A DNA stretch of 64,000 nt from an uncultured Clostridium sp. (GTDB lineage: Bacteria; Bacillota; Clostridia; TANB77; CAG-508). The notes beneath the pieces were generated by a model. The model ran no database searches. It was not told the origin of the DNA and was given only the letters and a program-made list of their open reading frames with translations. The position numbers and the translations under genes were made by a program. Location of the stretch: positions 26,730 to 90,729 of the forward strand of contig CABQAZ010000005.1 of NCBI GenBank assembly GCA_902462295.1, written 5' to 3'. This document shows positions 7,687 to 15,963 of the stretch, piece by piece (position 1 is the stretch's first letter; every line of letters begins with the position of its first letter).

Positions 7687-9063
7687 ATGAAAAAGGTAAA
7701 AATAACAACAATAATATTAGCAATTATATTAGTATCACTAGTTGCATTTGGTGGTGTATATATAAAAACACAAAATAGAATGGAAGACAAAGTAAAAGAA
7801 TATTCATTTGGAAGAGAACTTAATGGGGGAAGAATAATAGAATTAAAAGTAAAAGAAGAAAGTGATGAAGAAGAAGAAACAACAACACAAAATTCAGATG
7901 ATTTAACAGTTGAAAATTATGAAACTGTAAAAAATACAATCGAAAAAAGATTAAAAAGTCTTAGTGCTCAAGATTATACAATATCATTAAACAAAAAAGA
8001 TGGTACAATCAGAGTAGAATTACCAGAAGATGAAAGAACAGATGATTTAGCATACTATTTAGTAGCATCAGGAAAAGTAGAATTAAAAGAAAAAGACACA
8101 AGTACAAAATTACTTAATGAATCAATGGTAAAAAAAGTTCAATACACATATAAAACAAATACAGATGGAGCATATCAAGTTTATTTAGAAATTTTATTAA
8201 CAAAAGATGGACAATCTAAAATAGAAGAAATCAAAAATGATTATGCATTACTAGCTACTGAAATAGAAGAAATAGAAAAAAAAGATAAAAGTACCACAGA
8301 TTCAACAGAAGATACAACAACAACTGAAGAAACAGATACAACAACTGAAAATACTGATGGAACAGACGAAAATAAAGAAGAAACCAAAAAAGTAGCAAAA
8401 TTATCATTAGCAGGAACAGAATATGATATAGAAAGTTTAGAAAAAAATAAAATAACTGTAAAAATAGGTTCTGAAACATCAAATAATACATCAGTAAACA
8501 ATAATATAGCAAAAGCAGCAGAAATAGCAATGTTAGTAAATTCAGGAAAATATCCAATAGAATATGAAGCAAAAACTAATAGACTTGTATATTCAGATAT
8601 ATCAAAAGAACAATTAATTTATTTTGCATTAATAATTGCAATATTGTTAGTAGTTGTATTTATAGTATTTACAGTAAAATATAAAACTAAAGGATTACTT
8701 TCAAGTATATCATGTGTAGGATTTATAGCAATATTATCATTATTATTAAGATACACAAATGTTAATATATCAATAGAGGGAATAGGAGCAATAATATTAA
8801 CAATATTAATAGACCTAAAATTAAATCAAATAATGTTAAATAAAATGAAAACAATGAATGTTGTTAATGAAGCAACAGTAAGTTCATACAAAGAGATATT
8901 TTCAAAATTAATACCTATAATGATTATTACATTAGTATTCTGTTTTTCAGGATGGGCAAATTTAAGTAGTTTTGGAATGATAATGTTCTGGGGCTTAATA
9001 TTAGTAGCAGTATATAATGTAATTTTTACAAAAACATTATTAAAATTGAAAGAAAGCAAATAG
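7687..9063 (+). CDS. Degenerate SecD-like membrane protein
   Basis: An N-terminal helix (about 6-26) is followed by FGRELNGGRIIEL, which corresponds to the SecD motif GLDLQGG with Asp changed to Glu, then a P1-like segment (ENYETVKNTIEKRL), a Thr/Glu/Asp-rich low-complexity stretch and about five C-terminal helices. An Asp in the helix LTILIDLKLNQIM may match the conserved TM4 Asp. Known SecD with SecF uses proton motive force to aid late protein export; here most hallmark motifs are eroded. An ATG seven codons earlier lacks a ribosome site; AAAGGA supports the start used (458 aa). Confidence 0.7.
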   Translation: MKKVKITTIILAIILVSLVAFGGVYIKTQNRMEDKVKEYSFGRELNGGRIIELKVKEESDEEEETTTQNSDDLTVENYETVKNTIEKRLKSLSAQDYTISLNKKDGTIRVELPEDERTDDLAYYLVASGKVELKEKDTSTKLLNESMVKKVQYTYKTNTDGAYQVYLEILLTKDGQSKIEEIKNDYALLATEIEEIEKKDKSTTDSTEDTTTTEETDTTTENTDGTDENKEETKKVAKLSLAGTEYDIESLEKNKITVKIGSETSNNTSVNNNIAKAAEIAMLVNSGKYPIEYEAKTNRLVYSDISKEQLIYFALIIAILLVVVFIVFTVKYKTKGLLSSISCVGFIAILSLLLRYTNVNISIEGIGAIILTILIDLKLNQIMLNKMKTMNVVNEATVSSYKEIFSKLIPIMIITLVFCFSGWANLSSFGMIMFWGLILVAVYNVIFTKTLLKLKESK

Positions 9064-9073
9064 GAGGCAATAC

Positions 9074-9697
9074 ATGAAACAAAAAAATATAAAAATTATT
9101 TCTATTGCTATTATAGCATTAGTTATTATTGCAGGAATAGTAGTGATAGGTATATGGGGATTTAATAAAGAACTTAGATTTGAACAAAGTCAAAGTATAG
9201 ATGTATATGTTGAGCAAAAAGTTGATGAATCAAAAATAAAAGAAATTGTACATGAATCTTTAAATGGAAATAGTAGTATGATTCAAATGGTAGAAATATA
9301 TAAAGATATGGTTACAATACGTTCAAAGGAAATAACAGAAGAACAAAAAGATAATATTGTAAATAAAATAAAAGAAAATTATGAATTTGACCAAACTGCA
9401 GAAAATACTACAATAAATGATGTACCTGCAACAAGAATAATAGATATTTATAAAAAATATATAGTACCATTTGTTATATCTGGAGTTTTAGTATTAATAT
9501 ATATGAGTATAAGGTATTATAAAAAAGGAATATTAAAAGTTATTGCAAGAACAATTTTAATTCCTGTTTTTGCAGAAATGTTTTTATTAAGTATTATTGC
9601 AATTACAAGAATTCCAATAGGAAGATTTACACCTGTTCTTGTTATAGGTATGTATGTTGCAAGTATATTAATTGTAATTAAAGAAACTGAAAAATAA
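9074..9697 (+). CDS. Truncated, degenerate SecF-like membrane protein
   Basis: 207 aa against about 300 for standard SecF. Helix 1 (7-30), a soluble domain with NKELRFEQSQSID where SecF usually has GIDFTGG, and three later helices (about 127-148, 152-172 and 176-200). The last one, VLVIGMYVASILIV, aligns with SecF TM4 but lacks the conserved Asp, and the protein ends there, so the final two helices are missing. It follows the SecD-like gene by 10 bases with ribosome site AGGAGG. It probably forms a complex with that protein; translocase activity is doubtful. Confidence 0.65.
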   Translation: MKQKNIKIISIAIIALVIIAGIVVIGIWGFNKELRFEQSQSIDVYVEQKVDESKIKEIVHESLNGNSSMIQMVEIYKDMVTIRSKEITEEQKDNIVNKIKENYEFDQTAENTTINDVPATRIIDIYKKYIVPFVISGVLVLIYMSIRYYKKGILKVIARTILIPVFAEMFLLSIIAITRIPIGRFTPVLVIGMYVASILIVIKETEK

Positions 9698-9704
9698 AAA
9701 AATA

Positions 9705-9741
9705 AAGGCTATTTTGGAATTATTAAAAATAGCCTTATTAT
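9705..9741 (+). terminator. Terminator after the secF-like gene
   Basis: AAGGCTATTTT pairs with AAAATAGCCTT across a 10-base loop; the tail ATTATAAT is only moderately T-rich. Confidence 0.6.
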
Positions 9742-9776
9742 AATACCAGGAAATAAATATGAAAGGAATAATAATT

Positions 9777-10277
9777 ATGTCAAAAGTTGAAAAAAGAAAA
9801 AATTATATAAGTTGGGATGAATATTTTATGGCAATAGCAAAATTATCAGCAATGAGAAGTAAAGATCCAAGTACACAGGTTGGAGCATGTATAGTTAGTA
9901 ATGATAATAGAATTTTGTCAATAGGATATAATGGTGCACCAAATGGATTTGATGATGAAAAGTTTCCGTGGGCAAGAGAGGGAAAAAATCTTGAAACAAA
10001 GTATCCGTATGTATGTCATGCAGAAATGAATGCAATTTTGAATTATAGAGGTAGCAAAAAGGATCTAGAGGAAGCTCGAATATATGTTGATTTATTTCCT
10101 TGTAATGAATGTGCTAAAATAATAATTCAGTCAGGTATAAAAGAAGTTGTTTATTTATCAGATAAATATGCTGATTCCGAAAATAATATTGCTTCACGAA
10201 AGCTTTTTGACGTATGTGGGGTTATATATAAAAAAATTGAACTAGATGAGAAAAAAGAGATAAATATTATATTATAG
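9777..10277 (+). CDS. Deoxycytidylate (dCMP) deaminase, ComEB-like
   Basis: Zinc enzyme converting dCMP to dUMP, the substrate of the thymidylate synthase at 34 kb. Zinc and catalytic residues are clear: HAEMNAI (His81, Glu83) and PCNECAK (Cys109, Cys112). SKDPSTQVGACIV and YNGAPNGF are typical of the dCMP deaminase/ComE operon protein 2 family. An ATG six codons upstream exists, but AAAGGA ten bases before 9777 supports this start (166 aa). Between its stop and 10439 lies an 11-bp inverted repeat (10299-10309 with 10330-10340) that may end the transcript. Confidence 0.9.
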   Translation: MSKVEKRKNYISWDEYFMAIAKLSAMRSKDPSTQVGACIVSNDNRILSIGYNGAPNGFDDEKFPWAREGKNLETKYPYVCHAEMNAILNYRGSKKDLEEARIYVDLFPCNECAKIIIQSGIKEVVYLSDKYADSENNIASRKLFDVCGVIYKKIELDEKKEINIIL

Positions 10278-10439
10278 TTTTTATTCTATAGTTGTAAGAA
10301 TAATAGTTTATCTTATAAAAGTTAAATTAAAACTATTATTTATAATATTTAATATTATTTTTAAGCAGATAAAGTTGAAATTTACATAAGAATGTGACAG
10401 AATAAAGATATAATATAAATATATAAGGAGGAATCTTGT

Positions 10440-10934
10440 ATGAAGCGGATTCAAGTTTTTTTTATGGTAATGGTGGTATTGCTCACATGTATTCTTAGCG
10501 GTTGTATTAGTAATGATAGCGACAGTAATGAACTCAGGCTTGAGTGTAGCTATGAATTAGTTGCGGTAAAAGCTAATGTTCAGACACAAGTTAGTGGAGA
10601 TTTTTCTGGTATATATGTGCTAGGAATTGGAGGGGTATCAGGAACTGCAGATGTAAAAACAACAAAAGTTTATGACTTTTGGTACAAGCGGGATGATGGA
10701 GGAATCATACCTGATACCATTGATTTAGAGTCATATACTTATCCTGAAAATGTCAGGATAGTAATTTATGAAAGTGATACTATAAATCCAAAGGTAGAAA
10801 TCTGGAGAAATAATGATGCAAGAGGTTTTGGTGATGGTTCATTTTCAAATTGTAGAACTGAAATTCGATTTACGATTCCTAAGGGATCATTTGTGAATAC
10901 TTATGATTTCAAAAACAACACAGATTCTCAGTAA
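10440..10934 (+). CDS. Putative lipoprotein of unknown function, atypical composition
   Basis: A 164-residue protein with a lipoprotein signal peptide: charged start, hydrophobic core (6-18) and lipobox LSGC with Cys22 as lipidation site. The mature part is a likely beta-rich exported domain with no family I recognise. Codon use is visibly less A-rich than its neighbours (GCGGAT, AGCGGTTGT, CTCAGG), which suggests horizontal transfer. It stands alone: a TATAAT box lies about 25 bases upstream at 10409-10414 without a clear -35, a perfect AAGGAGGA site follows, and a strong terminator comes directly after the stop. Confidence 0.75.
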   Translation: MKRIQVFFMVMVVLLTCILSGCISNDSDSNELRLECSYELVAVKANVQTQVSGDFSGIYVLGIGGVSGTADVKTTKVYDFWYKRDDGGIIPDTIDLESYTYPENVRIVIYESDTINPKVEIWRNNDARGFGDGSFSNCRTEIRFTIPKGSFVNTYDFKNNTDSQ

Positions 10935-10936
10935 TA

Positions 10937-10970
10937 AAAAGCTCTGGCTCATTTAGAGTCGGAGCTTTTT
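10937..10970 (+). terminator. Strong Rho-independent terminator after the lipoprotein gene
   Basis: A 14-bp stem AAAAGCTCTGGCTC / GAGTCGGAGCTTTT with two G-U pairs, loop ATTTA and a five-T end. It isolates the lipoprotein from the ribosomal operon. Confidence 0.9.
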
Positions 10971-11059
10971 ACATGAGAAAAATAAAGAATTATTAGTATA
11001 AAGAAAGACTATCAAAATCATATTCCGTAACAAAATAAATAAAAAATTACTTAAAAGTA

Positions 11060-11088
11060 TTGACATAAGAAGTAATCCGTTATATAAT
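11060..11088 (+). promoter_or_regulatory. Sigma-A promoter of the S10 ribosomal protein operon
   Basis: Consensus TTGACA, 17-base spacer, consensus TATAAT. Transcription should begin near 11095, giving an untranslated leader of about 245 bases before rpsJ. A degenerate copy of the 31-bp motif ends 28 bases before this -35 box (about 11010-11031). Confidence 0.9.
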
Positions 11089-11094
11089 AATTGA

Positions 11095-11338
11095 GCATGA
11101 AATTTAGCGTTGAAGCTGAATGTGGCTACATCCGTAAGGATGGAGGGAACTTCAGTGGAGTATGTCTTGGCTAGACCAGGCGGTAAGTTTATATATTTAA
11201 TAAAGCACTTATCCCAGAATAATCATGCGAGTTTTGGGATTTTATAATGGGTAAATACGAAACACCCGGATGTGTTATAACTTGCCAACGCGTAATTTAA
11301 ATTAAAATTATAATATTATTTAAGGAGGGAAAATTACA
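11095..11338 (+). promoter_or_regulatory. Structured 5' leader of the S10 operon (candidate ribosomal-protein leader/attenuator)
   Basis: This is the only gene-free stretch over 300 bases (10935-11338, together with the terminator and promoter before it). The leader contains TGAAG/CTTCA (11112-11155) enclosing a CATCC-GTAA-GGATG hairpin with a GNRA-type loop, a GTCT/AGAC hairpin near 11164-11176, and a terminator-like hairpin ATCCCAGAAT/GTTTTGGGAT (11211-11240) followed by TTTATAAT. Further pairing AACAC/GTGTT lies near 11272. This architecture fits autoregulation by an operon product such as L4 or S10. A Clostridia-specific S10 leader has, I believe, been proposed, but I cannot test the match here. 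Confidence 0.6.
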
Positions 11339-11662
11339 ATGGCAAAAACAGTTGTATCAAGTGAAAAAATTAGAATAAGACTAAAAGCTTATGACCATGT
11401 AGTTTTAGATCAGTCTGCTGAAAAAATAGTAGATACTGCTAAAAAAACAGGAGCAAAAGTATCAGGTCCTATTCCATTACCAACACAAAAAGAAATCGTA
11501 ACAATCTTACGTTCTCCACACAAACACAAAGATTCAAGAGAACAATTTGAAATGAGAACACATAAAAGAGTTATTGACATTCTTTACCCAACACAAAAAA
11601 CAATGGATAGTTTAATGAAACTAGAACTACCAGCAGGTGTTGACATCGAAATCAAAAACTAG
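11339..11662 (+). CDS. rpsJ: 30S ribosomal protein S10
   Basis: First gene of the S10-spc-alpha supercluster. 107 aa with family motifs IRIRLKAYDHVVLDQSAEKIV, GPIPLPTQ and REQFEMRTHKR. S10 sits in the small-subunit head and, as NusE, also takes part in antitermination. Ribosome site AAGGAGGG. The usual upstream neighbours rpsL, rpsG, fusA and tuf are absent, so the operon starts here. Confidence 0.97.
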   Translation: MAKTVVSSEKIRIRLKAYDHVVLDQSAEKIVDTAKKTGAKVSGPIPLPTQKEIVTILRSPHKHKDSREQFEMRTHKRVIDILYPTQKTMDSLMKLELPAGVDIEIKN

Positions 11663-11748
11663 TTTCAAATATTTAATATAAAAATCGATAACCACGCTGA
11701 TAAATAACAAGTAGAATTAGCAGATCAGCCAATAGGAGGAGAAAGAAA

Positions 11749-12381
11749 ATGAAAAAAGCATTAATCGGAAAGAAATTAGGAATGACACAAGTATTTGATG
11801 AAAACGGAGTAGTTATTCCAGTAACAGTATTAGAAGCAGGTCCATGTGTAGTTGCTCAAGTAAAAACATTAGAAAATGATGGATATGAAGCAGTACAATT
11901 AGGATTTGGAGAAGTTAAAGAAAACAAATTAAACAAACCAGAAAAAGGACATTTTGCAAAAGCAAGTGTTACAGCAAAAAAACATTTAAGAGAATTTAGA
12001 CTAGATTCAATAGAGGAAATCAAAGTTGGAGATGAATTAAAAGCAGATGTATTTGCTGAAGGTGATAAAATAGATGTTCAAGGCACATCAAAAGGAAAAG
12101 GATTCCAAGGTGTAATAAAAAGACATGGACAACACAGAGGACCAATGGGACATGGTTCTATGTATCATAGAAGACCAGGTTCAATGGGATCTACATCAAC
12201 ACCAGGAAGAGTATTTAAAGGTAAAAAACTTCCAGGACATATGGGAAGAGTTACAGTTACAATACAAAACTTAGATGTTGTAAAAGTAGATTTAGATAAA
12301 AATGTAATATTAGTAAAAGGTAGTGTTCCAGGACCAAAAGGAGCAATCTTAAAAATAAAATCAGCTATAAAAGCTATGTAA
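11749..12381 (+). CDS. rplC: 50S ribosomal protein L3
   Basis: 210 aa. N-terminal LIGKKLGMTQVFDENG and the GKGFQGVIKRHGQHRGPMGHGS loop region, split here by family knowledge into the extension that reaches the peptidyl transferase centre. It follows rpsJ by 86 bases; that spacer holds a weak GCTGAT/ATCAGC pairing and AGGAGGAG. Confidence 0.97.
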   Translation: MKKALIGKKLGMTQVFDENGVVIPVTVLEAGPCVVAQVKTLENDGYEAVQLGFGEVKENKLNKPEKGHFAKASVTAKKHLREFRLDSIEEIKVGDELKADVFAEGDKIDVQGTSKGKGFQGVIKRHGQHRGPMGHGSMYHRRPGSMGSTSTPGRVFKGKKLPGHMGRVTVTIQNLDVVKVDLDKNVILVKGSVPGPKGAILKIKSAIKAM

Positions 12382-12408
12382 GGTTTATAGAAAAGGAGGA
12401 AATACGAA

Positions 12409-13032
12409 ATGCCAAAAGTAGATGTATATAACATACAAGGTAAAAAAGTTAGTGATGTAGAACTAAGTTCAGCAGTATTTGGAATTGAACCAAACGAAAA
12501 TGTTGTTCATAGTGTATTAATAAACTACTTAGCTAATCAAAGACAAGGTACACAAAGTACTAAAACAAGAGCAGAAGTTCGTGGTGGTGGTAGAAAACCA
12601 TGGAGACAAAAAGGAACAGGTAGAGCAAGACAAGGTAGTATACGTGCTCCACAATGGATTAAAGGTGGTATTGCTTTAGGTCCAAAACCACGTTCATATA
12701 AATATAGAGTTAACAAAAAAGAAAAACAACTAGCAATTAAATCATTATTAAGTGCAAAAGTATTAGATAATGATTTAACAGTTGTTGACAAATTAGAAGT
12801 TAAAGAACCAAAAACAAAAGTTATGGCACAAGCTTTAACAGACTTAAAAATAACAGGAAAAACATTAATTATCTTATCAGATAAAAACGAAAATGTTTAC
12901 CTATCAAGCAGAAACATAGAAGGTGTTAAAACTATCCAATTAAATATGATTAATGTATTTGATTTATTAAATTGCAGTAAATTAGTTTTACCACTAGATA
13001 CTGTTAAAAAATTAGAGGAGGTGTATGCCTAA
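12409..13032 (+). CDS. rplD: 50S ribosomal protein L4
   Basis: 207 aa with the Arg/Gly-rich tunnel loop RGGGRKPWRQKGTGRARQG and the GLNVFDLL-like C-terminal element MINVFDLLNCSKLVLP. L4 lines the exit tunnel and, in enteric bacteria, represses its own S10 operon through the leader; whether that holds here is open. It ends in ATGCCTAATG, overlapping the rplW start by one base. Confidence 0.96.
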   Translation: MPKVDVYNIQGKKVSDVELSSAVFGIEPNENVVHSVLINYLANQRQGTQSTKTRAEVRGGGRKPWRQKGTGRARQGSIRAPQWIKGGIALGPKPRSYKYRVNKKEKQLAIKSLLSAKVLDNDLTVVDKLEVKEPKTKVMAQALTDLKITGKTLIILSDKNENVYLSSRNIEGVKTIQLNMINVFDLLNCSKLVLPLDTVKKLEEVYA

Positions 13033-13379
13033 TGTTACCAGAAGAAATCATAGTAAGACCAGTAATAACTGAAAAAAGCAATGATGAAATGCAATCAGGA
13101 AAATACACTTTCGAAGTTAACAAAAAAGCTACAAAAGTTGAAATAGCAAAAGCTGTTGAAAAACTATTTGAAGTAAAAGTATTAAATGTTAACACAATGA
13201 TTGTAAAAGGAAAAACAAAAAGAGTTAGATATGTAGAAGGAAAAACTCCAGATTGGAAAAAAGCTATAGTTACAATAGATATTAATCCATCTGAAAAAAC
13301 ATACCTTGGAAAAGGTGGAAAAGAAGTAAAAGTTTCTAAAAAATATAAAGATTCAATAGATGAATTTATGGGAGCTTAA
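13032..13379 (+). CDS. rplW: 50S ribosomal protein L23
   Basis: 115 aa starting LPEEIIVRPVITEKS, with NVNTMIVKGKTKRVR typical of the family. L23 lies at the tunnel exit and docks trigger factor and SRP. Its ATG overlaps the rplD stop and its ribosome site GAGGAGGTG lies inside rplD, so translational coupling is expected. About 15 C-terminal residues extend beyond the usual end. Confidence 0.94.
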   Translation: MLPEEIIVRPVITEKSNDEMQSGKYTFEVNKKATKVEIAKAVEKLFEVKVLNVNTMIVKGKTKRVRYVEGKTPDWKKAIVTIDINPSEKTYLGKGGKEVKVSKKYKDSIDEFMGA

Positions 13380-13385
13380 TGTAAC

Positions 13386-13688
13386 ATGAATAATAATAAA
13401 GATTATGCTAATTTATTAGGAAGATATGCTGATATCATTGGAAAACCTGATTATAGTCTATCTAATGAACAGAAAGAGATGATAAAAAGTCTTGGAGAAT
13501 CAATTCTAGAAAGAACAGAAGATGTATATGTAAGTCACTGTAATAGAAGTGATAAAAAAACAAGTACTAAAAAAATAGTCGAAAACTCTAGAGTAGAAAC
13601 ATTAAGAAAAAGTAAAGCAGGTAAAAAGCTTTTAGGTTCTCAAACAATTAAATTAGCAAAAGATATCGGGAAAGAACCCGGAGAATAA
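13386..13688 (+). CDS. Unknown 100-aa ORF inserted between rplW and rplB
   Basis: A hydrophilic 100-residue ORF with no recognised domain and no membrane segment, rich in Lys/Ser/Glu, starting six bases after rplW with a poor ribosome site (GGGAG, about 12 bases upstream). In most bacteria rplW is directly followed by rplB, so this is an insertion in a highly conserved operon. After its TAA the same frame stays open for 35 codons (13689-13793, reading RISVSGTGKNPQSLLE and on) up to the rplB ATG, as if a longer gene had gained a stop. It may be a decaying gene; expression is uncertain. Confidence 0.5.
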   Translation: MNNNKDYANLLGRYADIIGKPDYSLSNEQKEMIKSLGESILERTEDVYVSHCNRSDKKTSTKKIVENSRVETLRKSKAGKKLLGSQTIKLAKDIGKEPGE

Positions 13689-13793
13689 AGAATATCTGTA
13701 AGTGGAACAGGAAAAAATCCACAAAGCTTACTCGAAAGAGTAGAAGATTTAACAAAAACAAAGTTTTTTATAAATCTGAGGAAGGAGAAGAAA

Positions 13794-14621
13794 ATGGGAA
13801 TAAAAAGATTCAAAGCCTATACACCATCAAGAAGAAATATGACAGTTTCTGATTATGCAGAAATAACTAAAAAGACACCAGAAAAATCTTTATTAGAAAA
13901 GAAAAAGAAAAATGCAGGAAGAAACTCATATGGAAGAATAACAGTAAGACATCAAGGTGGAGGAAATAGACAAAAATATAGAAAAATAGACTTTAAAAGA
14001 AATAAAGATAATATGGAAGCAACAGTTATTGGAATTGAATATGATCCAAACAGAAGTGCTAACATAGCATTAATAAAATATGAAGATGGAACATTAAACT
14101 ATATCATAGCACCACAAGGAATTACAGATGGAGATAAAGTATCATCAGGAGAAGGTGTTGATATAAAACCAGGAAACTGTTTACCAATATCAAATATACC
14201 AGTAGGTACATTAATTCATAATATAGAATTAAATCCAGGTCAAGGAGCTAAATTAGTAAGAGTTGCTGGACAAAGTGCTCAACTTATGGCTAAAGAAGGA
14301 AAATATGCACATGTAAGATTACCATCAGGAGAAATGAGATTAATCTTAGCAAGATGTAGAGCTACAATAGGAGTAGTTGGAAACGCAGACCACGAAAATG
14401 TTAAATTAGGAAAAGCAGGAAAGACAAGACACTTAGGTATAAGACCAACAGTTAGAGGTTCTGTAATGAACCCAGTAGATCACCCACATGGTGGTGGTGA
14501 AGGTAGAGCTCCAGTTGGACATTCAGGACCAATGACACCTTGGGGTAAACCAGCATTAGGATATAAGACAAGAAATTCTAAAAAGAAATCAAACAAATTT
14601 ATAGTAAAGAGAAGAAAGTAG
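13794..14621 (+). CDS. rplB: 50S ribosomal protein L2
   Basis: 275 aa. Contains MGIKRFKAYTPSRR, RHQGGGNRQKYRKIDFKR and the conserved VDHPHGGGEGR loop with the His needed for peptidyl transferase assembly. Ribosome site GGAAGGAG eight bases before the ATG. Confidence 0.97.
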   Translation: MGIKRFKAYTPSRRNMTVSDYAEITKKTPEKSLLEKKKKNAGRNSYGRITVRHQGGGNRQKYRKIDFKRNKDNMEATVIGIEYDPNRSANIALIKYEDGTLNYIIAPQGITDGDKVSSGEGVDIKPGNCLPISNIPVGTLIHNIELNPGQGAKLVRVAGQSAQLMAKEGKYAHVRLPSGEMRLILARCRATIGVVGNADHENVKLGKAGKTRHLGIRPTVRGSVMNPVDHPHGGGEGRAPVGHSGPMTPWGKPALGYKTRNSKKKSNKFIVKRRK

Positions 14622-14638
14622 AATAGGAGGAAAATCAT

Positions 14639-14914
14639 ATGTCAAGATCAAGTAAGAAAAAACCTTTCATAGCACCAGAACTATTAAAAAGAGTTGAAGC
14701 TATGAATGAAAGTGGAAACAAAGAAGTAATAAAAACATGGTCAAGAGCTTCAACAATTTATCCACAAATGATTGGACACACAATTGCTGTTCATGATGGT
14801 AGAAAACATGTGCCAGTATATATTACAGAAGAAATGATAGGTCATAAATTAGGTGAATTTGCTCCTACAAGAACATTTAAAGGTCATGCAGGAGAAAAAA
14901 CTACAAAGAAATAA
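14639..14914 (+). CDS. rpsS: 30S ribosomal protein S19
   Basis: 91 aa, MSRSSKKKPFIAPELLKRV, with the conserved GHTIAVHDGRKHVPVYITEEM and GHKLGEFAPTRTFKGH regions (each read in part). It binds 16S rRNA in the head with S13. Ribosome site AGGAGG, 17 bases after rplB. Confidence 0.97.
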   Translation: MSRSSKKKPFIAPELLKRVEAMNESGNKEVIKTWSRASTIYPQMIGHTIAVHDGRKHVPVYITEEMIGHKLGEFAPTRTFKGHAGEKTTKK

Positions 14915-14942
14915 AAAAGAATAATTTAAGGAGGGAATTGTA

Positions 14943-15299
14943 GTGGAAGAAACAGCAATAATTGAAGCAAAAGCAACATTAAGATATGCTAGAATATCTT
15001 CAAGAAAAGTAAAAATTGTTGCAGACTTAATAAGAGGTAAAGACATTGATGAAGCTTTAGCAATAGTAAAATTTACACCAAAAGCATCATCAACAATTAT
15101 AGAAAAACTATTAAAATCAGCAATAGCAAATGCTGAAAACAATCATGGAATGAAACATGAAAATTTATATGTTGCTGAAATATATGCAAACCAAGGTCCA
15201 ACATTAAAGAGAATAAGACCTGCTGCAAAAGGTTCAGCAGTTAGAATTAGAAAAAGAACAAGTCATATAACAATAGTTTTAAAAGAAAAGGAGGCATAA
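14943..15299 (+). CDS. rplV: 50S ribosomal protein L22
   Basis: 118 aa, with ARISSRKVKIVADLIRGK and the tunnel loop LKRIRPAAKGSAVRI followed by KRTSHITIVLKE. The start codon is GTG, preceded by AAGGAGGG. The tail EKEA lies against the ribosome site of rpsC. Confidence 0.96.
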   Translation: MEETAIIEAKATLRYARISSRKVKIVADLIRGKDIDEALAIVKFTPKASSTIIEKLLKSAIANAENNHGMKHENLYVAEIYANQGPTLKRIRPAAKGSAVRIRKRTSHITIVLKEKEA

Positions 15300-15306
15300 A
15301 TTAGAG

Positions 15307-15963
15307 ATGGGACAAAAAGTACATCCAACAGGTGTGAGAGTTGGAATAATCAAAGATTGGAATGCTAAATGGTATGCAGATTCAAAGAATTTTGCAGATT
15401 ACTTAGTAGAAGATCAAAAAATCCGTAAATTTTTAAAGAAAAAATTATACACAGCTGGAATTTCAAGTATAGAGATTGAAAGAACAGCAAAATTTATAAA
15501 AGTTAATGTTCATGCAGCTAAACCAGGAATAATAATCGGAAAAGGCGGAGCTGGAGCAGAAAGCTTAAAAGCAGAATTAACAAAATTAATAGGAAAAGAC
15601 ATAAATATCAATATAATTGAAGTAAAAGCAATAGACACAGATGCACAATTAGTTGCAGAAAATATTGCAGGACAACTAGAAAGAAGAATTTCATTTAGAA
15701 AAGCTATGAAACAATGTATGCAAAAAGCTATGAAATCAGGAGCTTTAGGAATAAAAACAGCTGTATCTGGAAGATTAGGTGGAGCTGATATGGCTAGAAC
15801 AGAATTTTATAAAGAGGGAACAATTCCTCTACAAACTTTAAGAGCTGATATTGATTATGGATTTGCTGAAGCAGATACAACATACGGAAAAATTGGTGTA
15901 AAAGTTTGGATTTATAAAGGTGAAGTTCTTCCAGCTAAAAAAGTGGAAGGAGGAGACAGATAA
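15307..15963 (+). CDS. rpsC: 30S ribosomal protein S3
   Basis: 218 aa with MGQKVHPTGVRVGIIKDW, the KH domain motif GIIIGKGGAGAESLK and SGRLGGADMARTE. It forms part of the mRNA entry site. The stop overlaps the rplP ATG (TAATG). Confidence 0.97.
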   Translation: MGQKVHPTGVRVGIIKDWNAKWYADSKNFADYLVEDQKIRKFLKKKLYTAGISSIEIERTAKFIKVNVHAAKPGIIIGKGGAGAESLKAELTKLIGKDININIIEVKAIDTDAQLVAENIAGQLERRISFRKAMKQCMQKAMKSGALGIKTAVSGRLGGADMARTEFYKEGTIPLQTLRADIDYGFAEADTTYGKIGVKVWIYKGEVLPAKKVEGGDR

